DNA of 64,000 bases, taken from Burkholderiales bacterium. GTDB lineage: Bacteria; Pseudomonadota; Gammaproteobacteria; Burkholderiales; Usitatibacteraceae. The notes under the pieces are model-generated. The model was not told the origin of the DNA and ran no database searches. It was given only the letters and a program-made list of their open reading frames with translations. Of this stretch, positions 28,946-37,462 are shown piece by piece. The translations under genes and the position numbers were made by a program. Location: NCBI GenBank assembly GCA_019634955.1, contig JAHCAK010000017.1, positions 19,131-83,130 on the forward strand. Direction: 5' to 3'. Position 1 is the stretch's first letter; every line of letters begins with the position of its first letter.

Positions 28946-28954
28946 GGCCGGGTC

Positions 28955-29902
28955 TCAGGCTCCCAGGAGCAGGTGCACGAGGAGCGCCAGCACGCCGAGC
29001 AGGAAGGCGGTCGCGAGGAACTCGGGCACGCGGAAGATGCGCATCTTGGCGAGCGTGGTCTCGATGAGGGCCAGCAGGAACCCGCCGATGGCGAGCTTCG
29101 CGGCGAGCGCCGGCAGCGCCCACAGCAGCGCCACGTGGTCGTTGGCCTCGGCGATGCCCCAGGGGAAGAAGATCGCCAGCCCCGCGCAGGAATAGGCGAA
29201 GAGCTTGAGGGAGGCCGCCCACTCCATGAGCGCGAGGTGCCGCCCCGAGTACTCGAGGATGAGCGCCTCGTGGATCATCGTGAGCTCGAGGTGCGTCGTG
29301 GGGTTGTCCACCGGCACGCGCGCGTTCTCGGCGAGGGAGACCATGGTGAAGGCGATGCCCGCGAAGGCGAGGCTGGGCAGGATCGTGAACTCGCGGTGCG
29401 CCAGCGCCGAGACGGTGGTCGCGAGCGAGGTGGAGCTGGAGATGAGGGAGGCCGTGAACACCACCATCAGGAAGGCGGGCTCGGCGAGGAACCCCACCAG
29501 CATCTCGCGGCGCGCGCCCAGCGTGCCGAAGGAGGTGCCGATGTCCATGGCGGCGAGCGAGATGAAGAGCCGCGCCAGCCCGAAGAGCCCCACGAGCGCG
29601 ATGGCGTCGGCGGCGGTCGCCATCGGCAGGTTCGTGGAGAGCGTCGGGATGATGAGGGCGGCGAGCAGCATGCAGCCGAACACGAGGTACGGCGTGATGC
29701 GGAAGACGGGCGAGGCGTCGTGGGCGACGACGGATTCCTTCCAGAAGAGCTTGTGCAGCGTGCGGAAGGGCATCAGCAGCGGCGGCGCGCGCCGGTTCTG
29801 CAGCCAGGCCCGGCACTGGTTCACCCACCCCGTGACGAGCGGTGCGCCCACGAGGGCGACCGCGGCGGCGAGGAGCTGGGCGAGGAGGCCTTCGAGGTTC
29901 AT
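28955..29902 (-). CDS. hyfC: Hydrogenase-4 component C-like membrane subunit (NuoH-like)
   Basis: 315 residues, eight or so helices, homologous to NuoH/HycD. Characteristic segments: RAPPLLMPFRTLHKLFWKE, AAMDIGTSFGTLGARREM, and SLAENARVPVDNPTTHLELT with the conserved Glu and the loop that anchors the peripheral arm, then MIHEALILEYSG. The ATG overlaps the hyfB stop by four bases (ATGA). It should connect the peripheral HyfG/HyfI pair to the antiporter subunits. Confidence 0.92.
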   Translation of the reverse strand: MNLEGLLAQLLAAAVALVGAPLVTGWVNQCRAWLQNRRAPPLLMPFRTLHKLFWKESVVAHDASPVFRITPYLVFGCMLLAALIIPTLSTNLPMATAADAIALVGLFGLARLFISLAAMDIGTSFGTLGARREMLVGFLAEPAFLMVVFTASLISSSTSLATTVSALAHREFTILPSLAFAGIAFTMVSLAENARVPVDNPTTHLELTMIHEALILEYSGRHLALMEWAASLKLFAYSCAGLAIFFPWGIAEANDHVALLWALPALAAKLAIGGFLLALIETTLAKMRIFRVPEFLATAFLLGVLALLVHLLLGA

Positions 29903-31917
29903 GCCTGCGTGAGGAAGAGCAGCGCCACGAGCGTGAGGAAGCTGTAGAGGAGGTAGATCGAGATGCGCCCGCGCTGCAGCATCCCGACCCAGCGCGACAC
30001 GGCCTCGGTGGCCGCGGCGATGCGCAGGTACACCCAGCCCCACAGCGGGTCCTCGACGGTCACCTTGTAGCGCGGCGCGGCGTCGAAGGGCGTGGGCAGC
30101 TCGCGGTGCATGCGGTAGAACGGCTCGAAGATCTGCCGGATGGGCTGGCCGAAGCCCTCGGCGGTGTCCTGCATGCGCGCCGTCTGCGCCGGGAAGCCGC
30201 AATCCCACGGCGCCGCCCGGCGCACGCGGCCGTGGTAGAAGCGGCGCACCAGGACGATCGTCGCGAACACGACGGCGGCGGTGACCAGCAGGAAGAGGAT
30301 CGGGCTGTAGGAAGCCCGCTCCGCGCTCATGGGGGCGAGGAGCAGCCAGTCGCCGGCGCGGCCGCTCAGCGCGAGCCCGCGGCCCACCAGCGCCGTCGTG
30401 ATCGGGTCCATCACCTCGATCACCGCGACGGGGAAGAGCCCCAGCAGCACGCAGCCGGCCGTGAGCCAGGCGAGCCCGAGGCGCTCGAGCCCCCCGGCGT
30501 CGTGGGCCTGCGCGAGCTTCTCCTCGCGCGGCCGGCCGAGGAAGATCACGCCGAAGAACTTCACCATCACGTAGCCCGCGAGCGCCGCGACGAGCACGAC
30601 GCCGGCGGCGAAGACCGGCACGAGCATGCGCAGGTAGGGGTTCGGGAGGTCCCCGGTGAAGAGGAAGCCCTGCAGCAGCAGCCACTCCGAGACGAAGCCG
30701 TTAGAGGGGGGCAGCCCCGCGCTCGCGACCACGCCCACGAGCGTGGTCCACGCCACCCAGGGCATGAAGCGCATGAGGCCGCCGAGCTTGCCGAGGTTCC
30801 TCTCCTGCGTCGCGTGCAGCACCGAGCCCGTGCCGAGGAAGAGCAGGCTCTTGAACATCGCGTGGTTGAGGCAGTGGTAGAGCGAGGCCACCAGCGCCAG
30901 CGCCGCGAGCGACCCCATGCGGTAAGCGGCGAAGACGATGGCGAGCCCCAGCCCCACGACGATGAGGCCCACGTTCTCGATGGATGAATAGGCGAGGAGG
31001 CGCTTCATGTCCACCTGCGCCGCGGCGAACACCACGCCGAAGAGGGCGGTGGCGAGCCCCACGACGAGCGCCACGACTCCCCACCACCAGAGGGGCGAGC
31101 CCAGCAGGTCGAAGTTCACGCGCACCAGCCCGTAGATCGCGGTCTTGAGCATCACGCCGCTCATGAGCGCGGACACGGGGGAGGGCGCGGCCGGGTGCGC
31201 CTCCGGCAGCCACACGTGCAGCGGCAGGAGCCCCGCCTTGGCGCCGAACCCGAAGAGCGCGAGGCCGAACGCGCACGAGGCCCAGAAGGGCGGCAGCGAC
31301 TGCGCGCGCATGTTGGCGAAGGTGTAGTCGCCGGTGTTGGCCTGAAGCACCCCGAAGCAGAGCAGGATGGAGATGGCGCCCACGTGGGCGACCAGCAGGT
31401 ACAGGAACCCGGCGCGGCGGATCTCGGCGATGCGGTGGTTGGTGGTGACGAGGAAGAAGGAGGAGAGCGCCATCACCTCCCAGGTCACCATGAAGGCGTA
31501 GGCGTCGTCGGCCAGCAGCACCATCGCCATGCTGGCGAGGAAGAGGTGGTAGTGCAGGCACAGCAGCCCCGGCGCCGTGCCCTCGCCCTGGCGGAAGTAG
31601 CCGCCGGCGAAGACGGAGATGCCGGCGCTCGCGAGACCCAGCAGCGCGAGGAAGAAGGCCGAGAGCGCGTCCAGGCGCAGGTGGAAGGGCAGGTCCGGCA
31701 GGCCGATGGCGAGGACGGCGACCTGCGGCGCGCCGGGCAGGGCCGGGAGCGCGAAGCCCGCCAGCGCGAGGCTCAGCGAGGCGGAGAGCGGGAAGAGGAC
31801 GCGCGCGACGAAGGCGAGGTTGTGCAGCGCCGCGATCCCTGCGAGGCCGATCGCGAACCACGCGACGACGACGAGCATGACGCCGTCGATCGCGAGGAGT
31901 TCCGGCAGGGAGCCCAT
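29899..31917 (-). CDS. hyfB: Hydrogenase-4 component B-like membrane subunit (NuoL-like)
   Basis: 672-residue antiporter-type subunit with about 16 helices. Family landmarks: FMVTWEVMALSSFFLV with the conserved Glu, LPLHVWLPEAHPAAPSPVSA, KRLLAYSSIENVGLI, and the C-terminal extension including FPAQTARMQDTAEGFGQP common to HyfB/HycC. It lies 32 bases downstream of the response-regulator gene on the same strand, so the regulator and the six hyf genes probably form one operon. No HyfA, HyfD or HyfH-type gene is present, so the electron-input module is missing or encoded elsewhere. Confidence 0.92.
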   Translation of the reverse strand: MGSLPELLAIDGVMLVVVAWFAIGLAGIAALHNLAFVARVLFPLSASLSLALAGFALPALPGAPQVAVLAIGLPDLPFHLRLDALSAFFLALLGLASAGISVFAGGYFRQGEGTAPGLLCLHYHLFLASMAMVLLADDAYAFMVTWEVMALSSFFLVTTNHRIAEIRRAGFLYLLVAHVGAISILLCFGVLQANTGDYTFANMRAQSLPPFWASCAFGLALFGFGAKAGLLPLHVWLPEAHPAAPSPVSALMSGVMLKTAIYGLVRVNFDLLGSPLWWWGVVALVVGLATALFGVVFAAAQVDMKRLLAYSSIENVGLIVVGLGLAIVFAAYRMGSLAALALVASLYHCLNHAMFKSLLFLGTGSVLHATQERNLGKLGGLMRFMPWVAWTTLVGVVASAGLPPSNGFVSEWLLLQGFLFTGDLPNPYLRMLVPVFAAGVVLVAALAGYVMVKFFGVIFLGRPREEKLAQAHDAGGLERLGLAWLTAGCVLLGLFPVAVIEVMDPITTALVGRGLALSGRAGDWLLLAPMSAERASYSPILFLLVTAAVVFATIVLVRRFYHGRVRRAAPWDCGFPAQTARMQDTAEGFGQPIRQIFEPFYRMHRELPTPFDAAPRYKVTVEDPLWGWVYLRIAAATEAVSRWVGMLQRGRISIYLLYSFLTLVALLFLTQA

Positions 31918-31949
31918 CGCGAGCCGCTAGCGGCGTGTCGGCCGGGCGC

Positions 31950-32666
31950 TCACACGGTCTCCACGGTTGCGTCGAGGAAGTAGCCGGCGCCGCGCTCGGT
32001 GCGGATCAGCTTCGGCTCGTTGGCCTTCTCCTCGACCTTGCGGCGAAGGCGCAGGATCTGCACGTCGATCGAGCGGTCGTAGATGTCGTCGTGCAGGCGG
32101 CTCGATTCCAGCAGCTGGTCGCGCGAGAGCACGCGCTTGGGCGAGCGCAGGAAGGCGACCAGCAGCGCGTACTCGCTGTTGGTGAGCTCGACCGCGCGCC
32201 CATCGGGCGACTTCAGGCGCCTGAGGCCCGTGTTGAGCTCCCAGCCCGCGAAGCGGTAGGCCCGCGCCGTCTCCACGCGGCGGGCGGCGCGCTTGACCTC
32301 CGTGCGGCGCAGCACCGCCTTGATGCGCGCCAGCAGCTCGCGCTGGCTGAAGGGCTTGGTGACGTAGTCGTCCGCGCCCAGCTCCAGGCCCATCACGCGG
32401 TCCACCTCCTCCTTGCGGCCGGTGAGGATGATGATGGGGATGTCGAGCTTCTCGCGCAGCCGCCGGGCGATGGCGAGGCCGTCCTCGTCCGGGAGCTTCA
32501 GGTCGAGGATCACCAGGTCGACCACCTCCGCGCCGAGGACCTTGTCCATCTGCGCGCCGCAGTCGGCCGTCGACACCTTGAGGTCGTGCTCGACGAGGTA
32601 GTCGCTCACCAGGTCCCTGATGGCGGGGTCGTCGTCGACGACGAGGATATGCGCTTCCAAGGGCAT
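31950..32666 (-). CDS. OmpR-family response regulator
   Basis: 238 residues. The receiver domain has the acidic pocket VVDDDPAI, phospho-acceptor LDLKLPDEDG (Asp near residue 54) and TKPFSQRELLARI; the C-terminal winged helix has ELTNSEYALLVAFLRSPKRV and DRSIDVQILRLRRKVE, then RTERGAGYFL. Start at ATG 32666 (MPLEAHILVVDDD); an upstream frame from 32750 runs into the divergent promoter region. It precedes hyfB on the same strand and diverges from a hybrid histidine kinase, its likely partner. Probable targets are the hyf operon and itself. Confidence 0.93.
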   Translation of the reverse strand: MPLEAHILVVDDDPAIRDLVSDYLVEHDLKVSTADCGAQMDKVLGAEVVDLVILDLKLPDEDGLAIARRLREKLDIPIIILTGRKEEVDRVMGLELGADDYVTKPFSQRELLARIKAVLRRTEVKRAARRVETARAYRFAGWELNTGLRRLKSPDGRAVELTNSEYALLVAFLRSPKRVLSRDQLLESSRLHDDIYDRSIDVQILRLRRKVEEKANEPKLIRTERGAGYFLDATVETV

Positions 32667-32748
32667 GTCCGTCCGGGGGTTGATCGGGTGTCCGAGGGGG
32701 CATTTTACGCCGGGAGACCGTAGAATCGCTCGGGTCCGGCCAAAAACC

Positions 32749-35241
32749 ATGAAATCGACGACCGACTGGCTGCCCGGCCAAGGCGACCGGCCGCCCCTGC
32801 CGGGGCGCGCCGCGATGGCGATCGCCGCCTTCGCGGTCGCCTATTACGCGCTTGCCGTGTTCGGCGTGGGCCTGCCCCTGCAAGCGCGTTTCCCGCTCTT
32901 CGTATGGCCGGCCGACGGGCTCGCGCTGGGCGCGTTCCTCGTCGCGCCGCGCGCGCTCTGGATCCCGTTCTCGGGCATCGCCTTCGCGGCCTCGCTCGCC
33001 ACCGGGATGCAGGCCGGCATGGGCATGGAGGCCTCGACGGCCACGGCCCTCGTGAACGCGCTGGAGCCCGCGGTCATCGCCACGGTGCTGCTGCGGCTCT
33101 CGGAGCGGCGCACCGACATCGCCTCGCTGCAGGGCCTCACCGCCTTCCTCGTGAACCTGGTGCCGCTCTCCGCCGTGGTGTCCTTGGGCGATGCGTCCGT
33201 CACCTGGTGGCGGTTCGGGACCGACTTCCGCTCGCAGTGGACGGTCACCTTCGTCTCCGACTTCCTCAACATGGTGGTCGCGGCCCCGCTCGTGATCGCG
33301 TGGTTCCGCGGCGGCCTCGAGTCGGCGCTCGCCCCGTTCCGGGGGCGGCTCGCGGAGGTGGCGGTCCTCTACGCGGGCCTCGTCCTCACCACGCACTTCG
33401 TCTTCCGCGCGCCGCCGGGCGGCCCCGGCTTCGCGGCGCCGCTCGCCTATCTCTGCTCGCCCTTCCTCATCTGGGCGGCGCTGCGCTTCGGGGTGCGCGC
33501 GGCCACGCTCGGCATCGTCGCCTTCGCCCTCATCGCCGACTGGCACACCGCGCACGGGCTGGGGCCCTACGCGATCCCCGGCTTCGCGGAGTGGACGGCG
33601 CTGCTGCAGCTGCACGGCTTCGTGGCGGCCACCACCGTCACGACGCTCTTCGCCGCGGCGCTGCTCGCGGAGCGCGAGACGGCGGCGGCGGCCACCGAGG
33701 CGTGGCGGCGCCGCTACGAGGCCGCCATCCGCGCGAGCGGCAACCTGCTCTACGAGCTGGACCCGGCCTCCGGCACGATCCTGTGGGATGGCGATACGCG
33801 CGCCGTGCTGGGCGCCCCGGCCGAGGAGATCGCAACGGTGGGCCAGTGGGGCGAGCGCGTGCACCCCGACGACCTGCCGCGCCTGCGCACCGTGCGCGAC
33901 CGCCTGTTCGCGGGCGAAGTGACGCACATCGCGCTGGAGCACCGGCTGCGGCGCGGCGAGGGCGAGTGGATCACCGTGGGCGTGAACGGCTACGCGATCG
34001 TGGACCCCACGCGGCGCAAGGCCGGCCGGCGCATCATCATCGGCTTCGTGAGCGACGTCTCGGAGCGCGTGCGCGCCGAGGCCGAGCGCCAGGCGCTCGC
34101 CGCGCAGCTGCGGCAGGCGGAGAAGATGGAGGCCGTGGGGCGCCTCGCGGGCGGCATCGCCCACGACTTCAACAACATCCTCGGCGCGATCCTCGGCTAC
34201 GGCGAGCTCGCGCAGGCGAAGGCGCAGGCCGACCCGCAGCTCAAGCGCTACGTGGACACGATCGTGAACGCCGGCAACCGCGCCAAGGCGCTGGTCGCGC
34301 AGATCCTCGCCTACAGCCGCGCCGAGAGCGGCATCCGCGAGCCGGTGTTCCTCGGGCCCGTGCTCACGGAGGTGGCGGAGCTCCTGCGCGGCTCCTCGTC
34401 GGGGGCGGTGGAGGTGCGCCTCGCCGTGCCGCCCGAGCAGCTCGCGGTGACGGGCGACCCCACGCGCCTGCACCAGCTGGTGATGAACCTGGCCTCCAAC
34501 GCCATTCACGCCATGCCCGGCGGCGGCGTGCTCGAGATCTCGCTCGAGGCGCGCACGCTCGCCTCGCCCGTGCGGACGCGCCTTTCGGAGGTGGCGCCCG
34601 GCGAGTGGTCGGTGGTGCGCGTGAAGGACAGCGGGGAGGGCATCCCTGCCGCCGTGATCGACCGCATCTTCGAGCCGTTCTTCACCACCAAGCCCGCGGG
34701 CCGCGGCACCGGCCTGGGCCTCGCCCTCGTGCACTCGATCGTGAAGGAGCATGGCGGCGCGATCGACGTGGAGAGCGAGGTGGGCAAGGGCACGACCTTC
34801 ACCGTGTGGCTGCCGCGCCTCGAGGAAGCGGGCCTCGGCGAGGCGGGGGAGGAGGCGCCGCTCGCCGGCCGCGGGCAGGTGATCCTCGCCGTGGACGACG
34901 AGCCGGAGGTGCTCGCCGCGCTCGAGGAGATGCTCGCGACCCTGGGCTACGAGCCCGCCGGCTACACCGACAGCCGCGCCGCGCTGGAGGCGTTCCGCGC
35001 CGGGCCCGGCCGCTTCGAGGCGGTGATCAGCGACGAGGTGATGCCGGGCCTGCACGGCACGCAGCTCGCCGTGGAGCTGCGCAAGGCGAACCCCGCCATC
35101 CCCATCGTGATCGCCACCGGCTTCGGCGGCGCGGGTTTCGAGACGCGGGCCCACTCGGCCGGCGTGAACCGCATCCTGCGCAAGCCCTACCGCATGCAGG
35201 ACATCGGCGAGGCGCTGCGCGGGATCTTCGGGTCGGCTTGA
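32749..35241 (+). CDS. MASE1-PAS hybrid sensor histidine kinase
   Basis: 830 residues. About eight membrane helices in residues 20-300 form a MASE1-type sensor (FPLFVWPADGLALGAFL, then SDFLNMVVAAPLVI). A PAS domain follows (about 315-430). The kinase has the phospho-His in GGIAHDFNNILG and ATP-site motifs LHQLVMNLASNAIHAM, DSGEGIP and GTGLGLALVHSIV. A C-terminal receiver has VDDEPEV and phospho-acceptor ISDEVMPG. Start at ATG 32749; the 82 bp to the divergent regulator gene must hold both promoters. A terminal receiver plus a separate OmpR regulator suggests branched signalling. The ligand is unknown. Confidence 0.92.
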   Translation: MKSTTDWLPGQGDRPPLPGRAAMAIAAFAVAYYALAVFGVGLPLQARFPLFVWPADGLALGAFLVAPRALWIPFSGIAFAASLATGMQAGMGMEASTATALVNALEPAVIATVLLRLSERRTDIASLQGLTAFLVNLVPLSAVVSLGDASVTWWRFGTDFRSQWTVTFVSDFLNMVVAAPLVIAWFRGGLESALAPFRGRLAEVAVLYAGLVLTTHFVFRAPPGGPGFAAPLAYLCSPFLIWAALRFGVRAATLGIVAFALIADWHTAHGLGPYAIPGFAEWTALLQLHGFVAATTVTTLFAAALLAERETAAAATEAWRRRYEAAIRASGNLLYELDPASGTILWDGDTRAVLGAPAEEIATVGQWGERVHPDDLPRLRTVRDRLFAGEVTHIALEHRLRRGEGEWITVGVNGYAIVDPTRRKAGRRIIIGFVSDVSERVRAEAERQALAAQLRQAEKMEAVGRLAGGIAHDFNNILGAILGYGELAQAKAQADPQLKRYVDTIVNAGNRAKALVAQILAYSRAESGIREPVFLGPVLTEVAELLRGSSSGAVEVRLAVPPEQLAVTGDPTRLHQLVMNLASNAIHAMPGGGVLEISLEARTLASPVRTRLSEVAPGEWSVVRVKDSGEGIPAAVIDRIFEPFFTTKPAGRGTGLGLALVHSIVKEHGGAIDVESEVGKGTTFTVWLPRLEEAGLGEAGEEAPLAGRGQVILAVDDEPEVLAALEEMLATLGYEPAGYTDSRAALEAFRAGPGRFEAVISDEVMPGLHGTQLAVELRKANPAIPIVIATGFGGAGFETRAHSAGVNRILRKPYRMQDIGEALRGIFGSA

Positions 35242-35363
35242 GGGCCGCCCGGCTACGGCTGTAACCTGCCCGCTGACCGTCGTAACGGCCCGGTAGCCCG
35301 CGCGCGCCAGAATGGCGGCGTGCCGGGAACTCCTCCCGGCGATCGGACCGGGGAGCGGGAATC

Positions 35364-36251
35364 ATGATCGACGGGGGGCGCGCGCCGGCGGGCGCGCCGG
35401 GGATGGGCGGGGTGCCGCCCGCGTTTCGCATGGCGACGAGCTTCCAGCCTCTCTACTCGGTCCACTCGGCGTCCCTCGCGGGATACGAGGCGCTGGCGCG
35501 CCCGGTCACCGCCGCGGGAGAGCCCATCGGGCCGGCCGCCTACTTCGCCGCCCACGCCGGCTTCGAGCTGCCGCGCATCGACCGCGAGTGCCGGCGCGCG
35601 CACCTGTCGCGCTTCGTGACGCTCGACGATGGCGCCGGGTTCCTCTACCTCAACATCCACCCGCGGGCGCTGCTCGCCGACGCCATCGCCGACCTCCGGT
35701 CGGAGCTCGCGCTGCACGGCCTCGCGCCCGCGCGCGTCTGCATCGAGGTGCTGGAGGAGGACAGCGGCGACGAGGGGCTCCTCGCCGAGGCCGTCTCGGC
35801 CTGCCGCCAGGCCGGCATCCGCGTGGCCATGGACGACTTCGGCATCGCGCGCTCCAATTTCGACCGCGTGGCCGCCCTCGCGCCGGACTTCGTGAAGATC
35901 GACCGCTCGCTGCTCAACGAGGCCGTGGGCTGCGCCAAGGCGAGGCGGCTGCTGCCCTCCGTCGTGCGGCTGCTGCACGAGGCGGGCACGCAGGTGGTGG
36001 TGGAAGGCATCGAGGAGGCGCCCGAGGCCCTGTGCGCCATCGAGGCCGGCGCGGATTTCGTGCAGGGCTACTACTTCGGCGTGCCGCGGCCCTCGCTGGT
36101 GCAGGACCCGATGGCCGTCGACCTCATCTGCCGGCTGAAGCGCCTGCGCACCGTGTGCGAGGCGGAGCCCGCCGACTGCAGCCCCGAGACCGTCGCCGGC
36201 TGCATCGGGAAGCTGCTCGCCGCGGGGCGGGCGATGGGGACGGCGGGGTAG
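35364..36251 (+). CDS. EAL-domain c-di-GMP phosphodiesterase
   Basis: 295 residues with a stand-alone EAL domain at about 20-235. Catalytic-type residues appear intact: GYEALARP (E-A-L), LYLNIHP, CIEVLEED, AMDDFGIARSNF (two Asp), FVKIDRSLL (Lys), VVVEGIEE (Glu) and FVQGYYFG (Gln). It should therefore hydrolyse c-di-GMP. There is no GGDEF, sensor or membrane segment, and a ~55-residue Cys-containing helical tail follows. GGGAG precedes ATG 35364. Its neighbour pilT/pilU suggests a link with twitching motility, but they are convergent and not co-transcribed. Confidence 0.92.
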   Translation: MIDGGRAPAGAPGMGGVPPAFRMATSFQPLYSVHSASLAGYEALARPVTAAGEPIGPAAYFAAHAGFELPRIDRECRRAHLSRFVTLDDGAGFLYLNIHPRALLADAIADLRSELALHGLAPARVCIEVLEEDSGDEGLLAEAVSACRQAGIRVAMDDFGIARSNFDRVAALAPDFVKIDRSLLNEAVGCAKARRLLPSVVRLLHEAGTQVVVEGIEEAPEALCAIEAGADFVQGYYFGVPRPSLVQDPMAVDLICRLKRLRTVCEAEPADCSPETVAGCIGKLLAAGRAMGTAG

Positions 36252-36255
36252 CTTG

Positions 36256-36292
36256 CCCTCATCCCCGGCCCCTCTCCCGGAAGGAGAAGGGA
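36256..36292. repeat. Dispersed CCCTCA-type palindromic repeat between convergent genes
   Basis: The sequence runs CCCTCATCCCCGG then CCCCTCTCC, a short loop and GGAGAAGGG, giving an imperfect hairpin. It fills the gap between the EAL and pilU stop codons and could act as a two-way transcription barrier. A second copy with a perfect stem occurs at 51198-51233. Confidence 0.7.
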
Positions 36293-36303
36293 GGGAAGCG
36301 CCG

Positions 36304-37443
36304 CTATTTCACGATTTCCAGGTGGTCGAGGCCCGACCCCAGGTCGCGGTTCTTGGCGTTCTTGCTCTCGAGCTTGATCTTCAGGCGCAGGTCGTTCACC
36401 GAGTCGGCGTTCCGGAGCGCGTCCTCGTAGCTGATGAGGTCCTGCTCGAAGAGGTCGAAGAGCGCCTGGTCGAAGGTCTGCATGCCGAGCTCGCGCGAGC
36501 GGCTCATCAGCTCCTTCATCTCGTGCACCTCGCCCTTGAAGATGAGGTCCGACATGAGCGGCGAGTTGAGCATGATCTCGATGGCGGCCACGCGGCCCTT
36601 GGTGCCCTTCTTCGGGATGAGGCGCTGCGAGATGATGGCCTTCAGGTTGAGCGAGAGGTCCATGAGGAGCTGCGCGCGGCGCTCCTCGGGGAAGAAGTTG
36701 ATGATGCGGTCCAGCGCCTGGTTGGTCGAGTTCGCGTGCAGGGTCGACATGCAAAGGTGGCCGGTCTCGGCGAAGGCGATGCCGTACTCCATCGTCTCGC
36801 GCTCGCGGATCTCGCCGATGAGGATCACGTCGGGGGCCTGGCGCAGCGTGTTCTTGAGGGCGTTGAACCAGTTGTCGGTGTCCACGCCCACCTCGCGCTG
36901 GCTCACGATGCAGTTCCGGTGCTCGTGGACGTACTCGACCGGGTCCTCGATCGTGATGATGTGGCCGTAGCTGTTCTCGTTGCGGTGCCCGATCATGGCC
37001 GCGAGCGAGGTCGACTTCCCCGAGCCCGTGCCGCCCACGAAGATCACGAGGCCGCGCTTGGTCATCGCCACGTCCTTGAGCACGGGGGGCAGCCCCAGCT
37101 CGTCGAACTTGGGGATGGTCGTGGTGATGGTGCGAAGCACCAGCCCCACGCGCCCCTGCTGCACGAAGGCGTTCACGCGGAAGCGCCCGACGCCCGAGGG
37201 CGAGATGGCGAAGTTGCACTCGTTGGTCGCCTCGAACTCGGCCGCCTGCTTGTCCGTCATGATCGAGCGGGCGAGCTCCTGCGTGTGGATGGGCGACAGG
37301 CTCTGCTGCGACACGGGCGTGACCTTGCCGTCCACCTTCATGGCCGGCGGGAAGCCGGCGGTGATGAAGAGGTCCGAGCCCTTGCGCGCGATGAGCGCGC
37401 GCAGCAGGTCGTGCATGAACTTGAGTGACTGTTCGCGTTCCAT
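36304..37443 (-). CDS. pilU: Type IV pilus retraction ATPase PilU
   Basis: 379-residue secretion-type ATPase. Walker A is VGGTGSGKSTSLAAMIG near residue 130; Asp box IITIEDPVEYVHEH, Walker B VILIGEIRERETMEYGI, and His box TGHLCMSTLHAN follow. The N-terminus MEREQSLKFMHDLLRAL and long C-terminal tail after DLISYEDALRNADS are PilU-like rather than PilT-like. PilU assists PilT in depolymerising pili at the inner-membrane base. It lies 19 bases downstream of pilT. Confidence 0.95.
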   Translation of the reverse strand: MEREQSLKFMHDLLRALIARKGSDLFITAGFPPAMKVDGKVTPVSQQSLSPIHTQELARSIMTDKQAAEFEATNECNFAISPSGVGRFRVNAFVQQGRVGLVLRTITTTIPKFDELGLPPVLKDVAMTKRGLVIFVGGTGSGKSTSLAAMIGHRNENSYGHIITIEDPVEYVHEHRNCIVSQREVGVDTDNWFNALKNTLRQAPDVILIGEIRERETMEYGIAFAETGHLCMSTLHANSTNQALDRIINFFPEERRAQLLMDLSLNLKAIISQRLIPKKGTKGRVAAIEIMLNSPLMSDLIFKGEVHEMKELMSRSRELGMQTFDQALFDLFEQDLISYEDALRNADSVNDLRLKIKLESKNAKNRDLGSGLDHLEIVK

Positions 37444-37462
37444 GGGGTGCCCTTCCCGGCGG

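Noticed and set aside
31927..35154. 1075-codon open frame antisense to the hybrid histidine kinase and response regulator
   Set aside because: It is a mirror of GC-rich codons; the translation is Arg/His/Gly/Ala-rich low complexity with no family motif, whereas the opposite-strand genes have complete domains.
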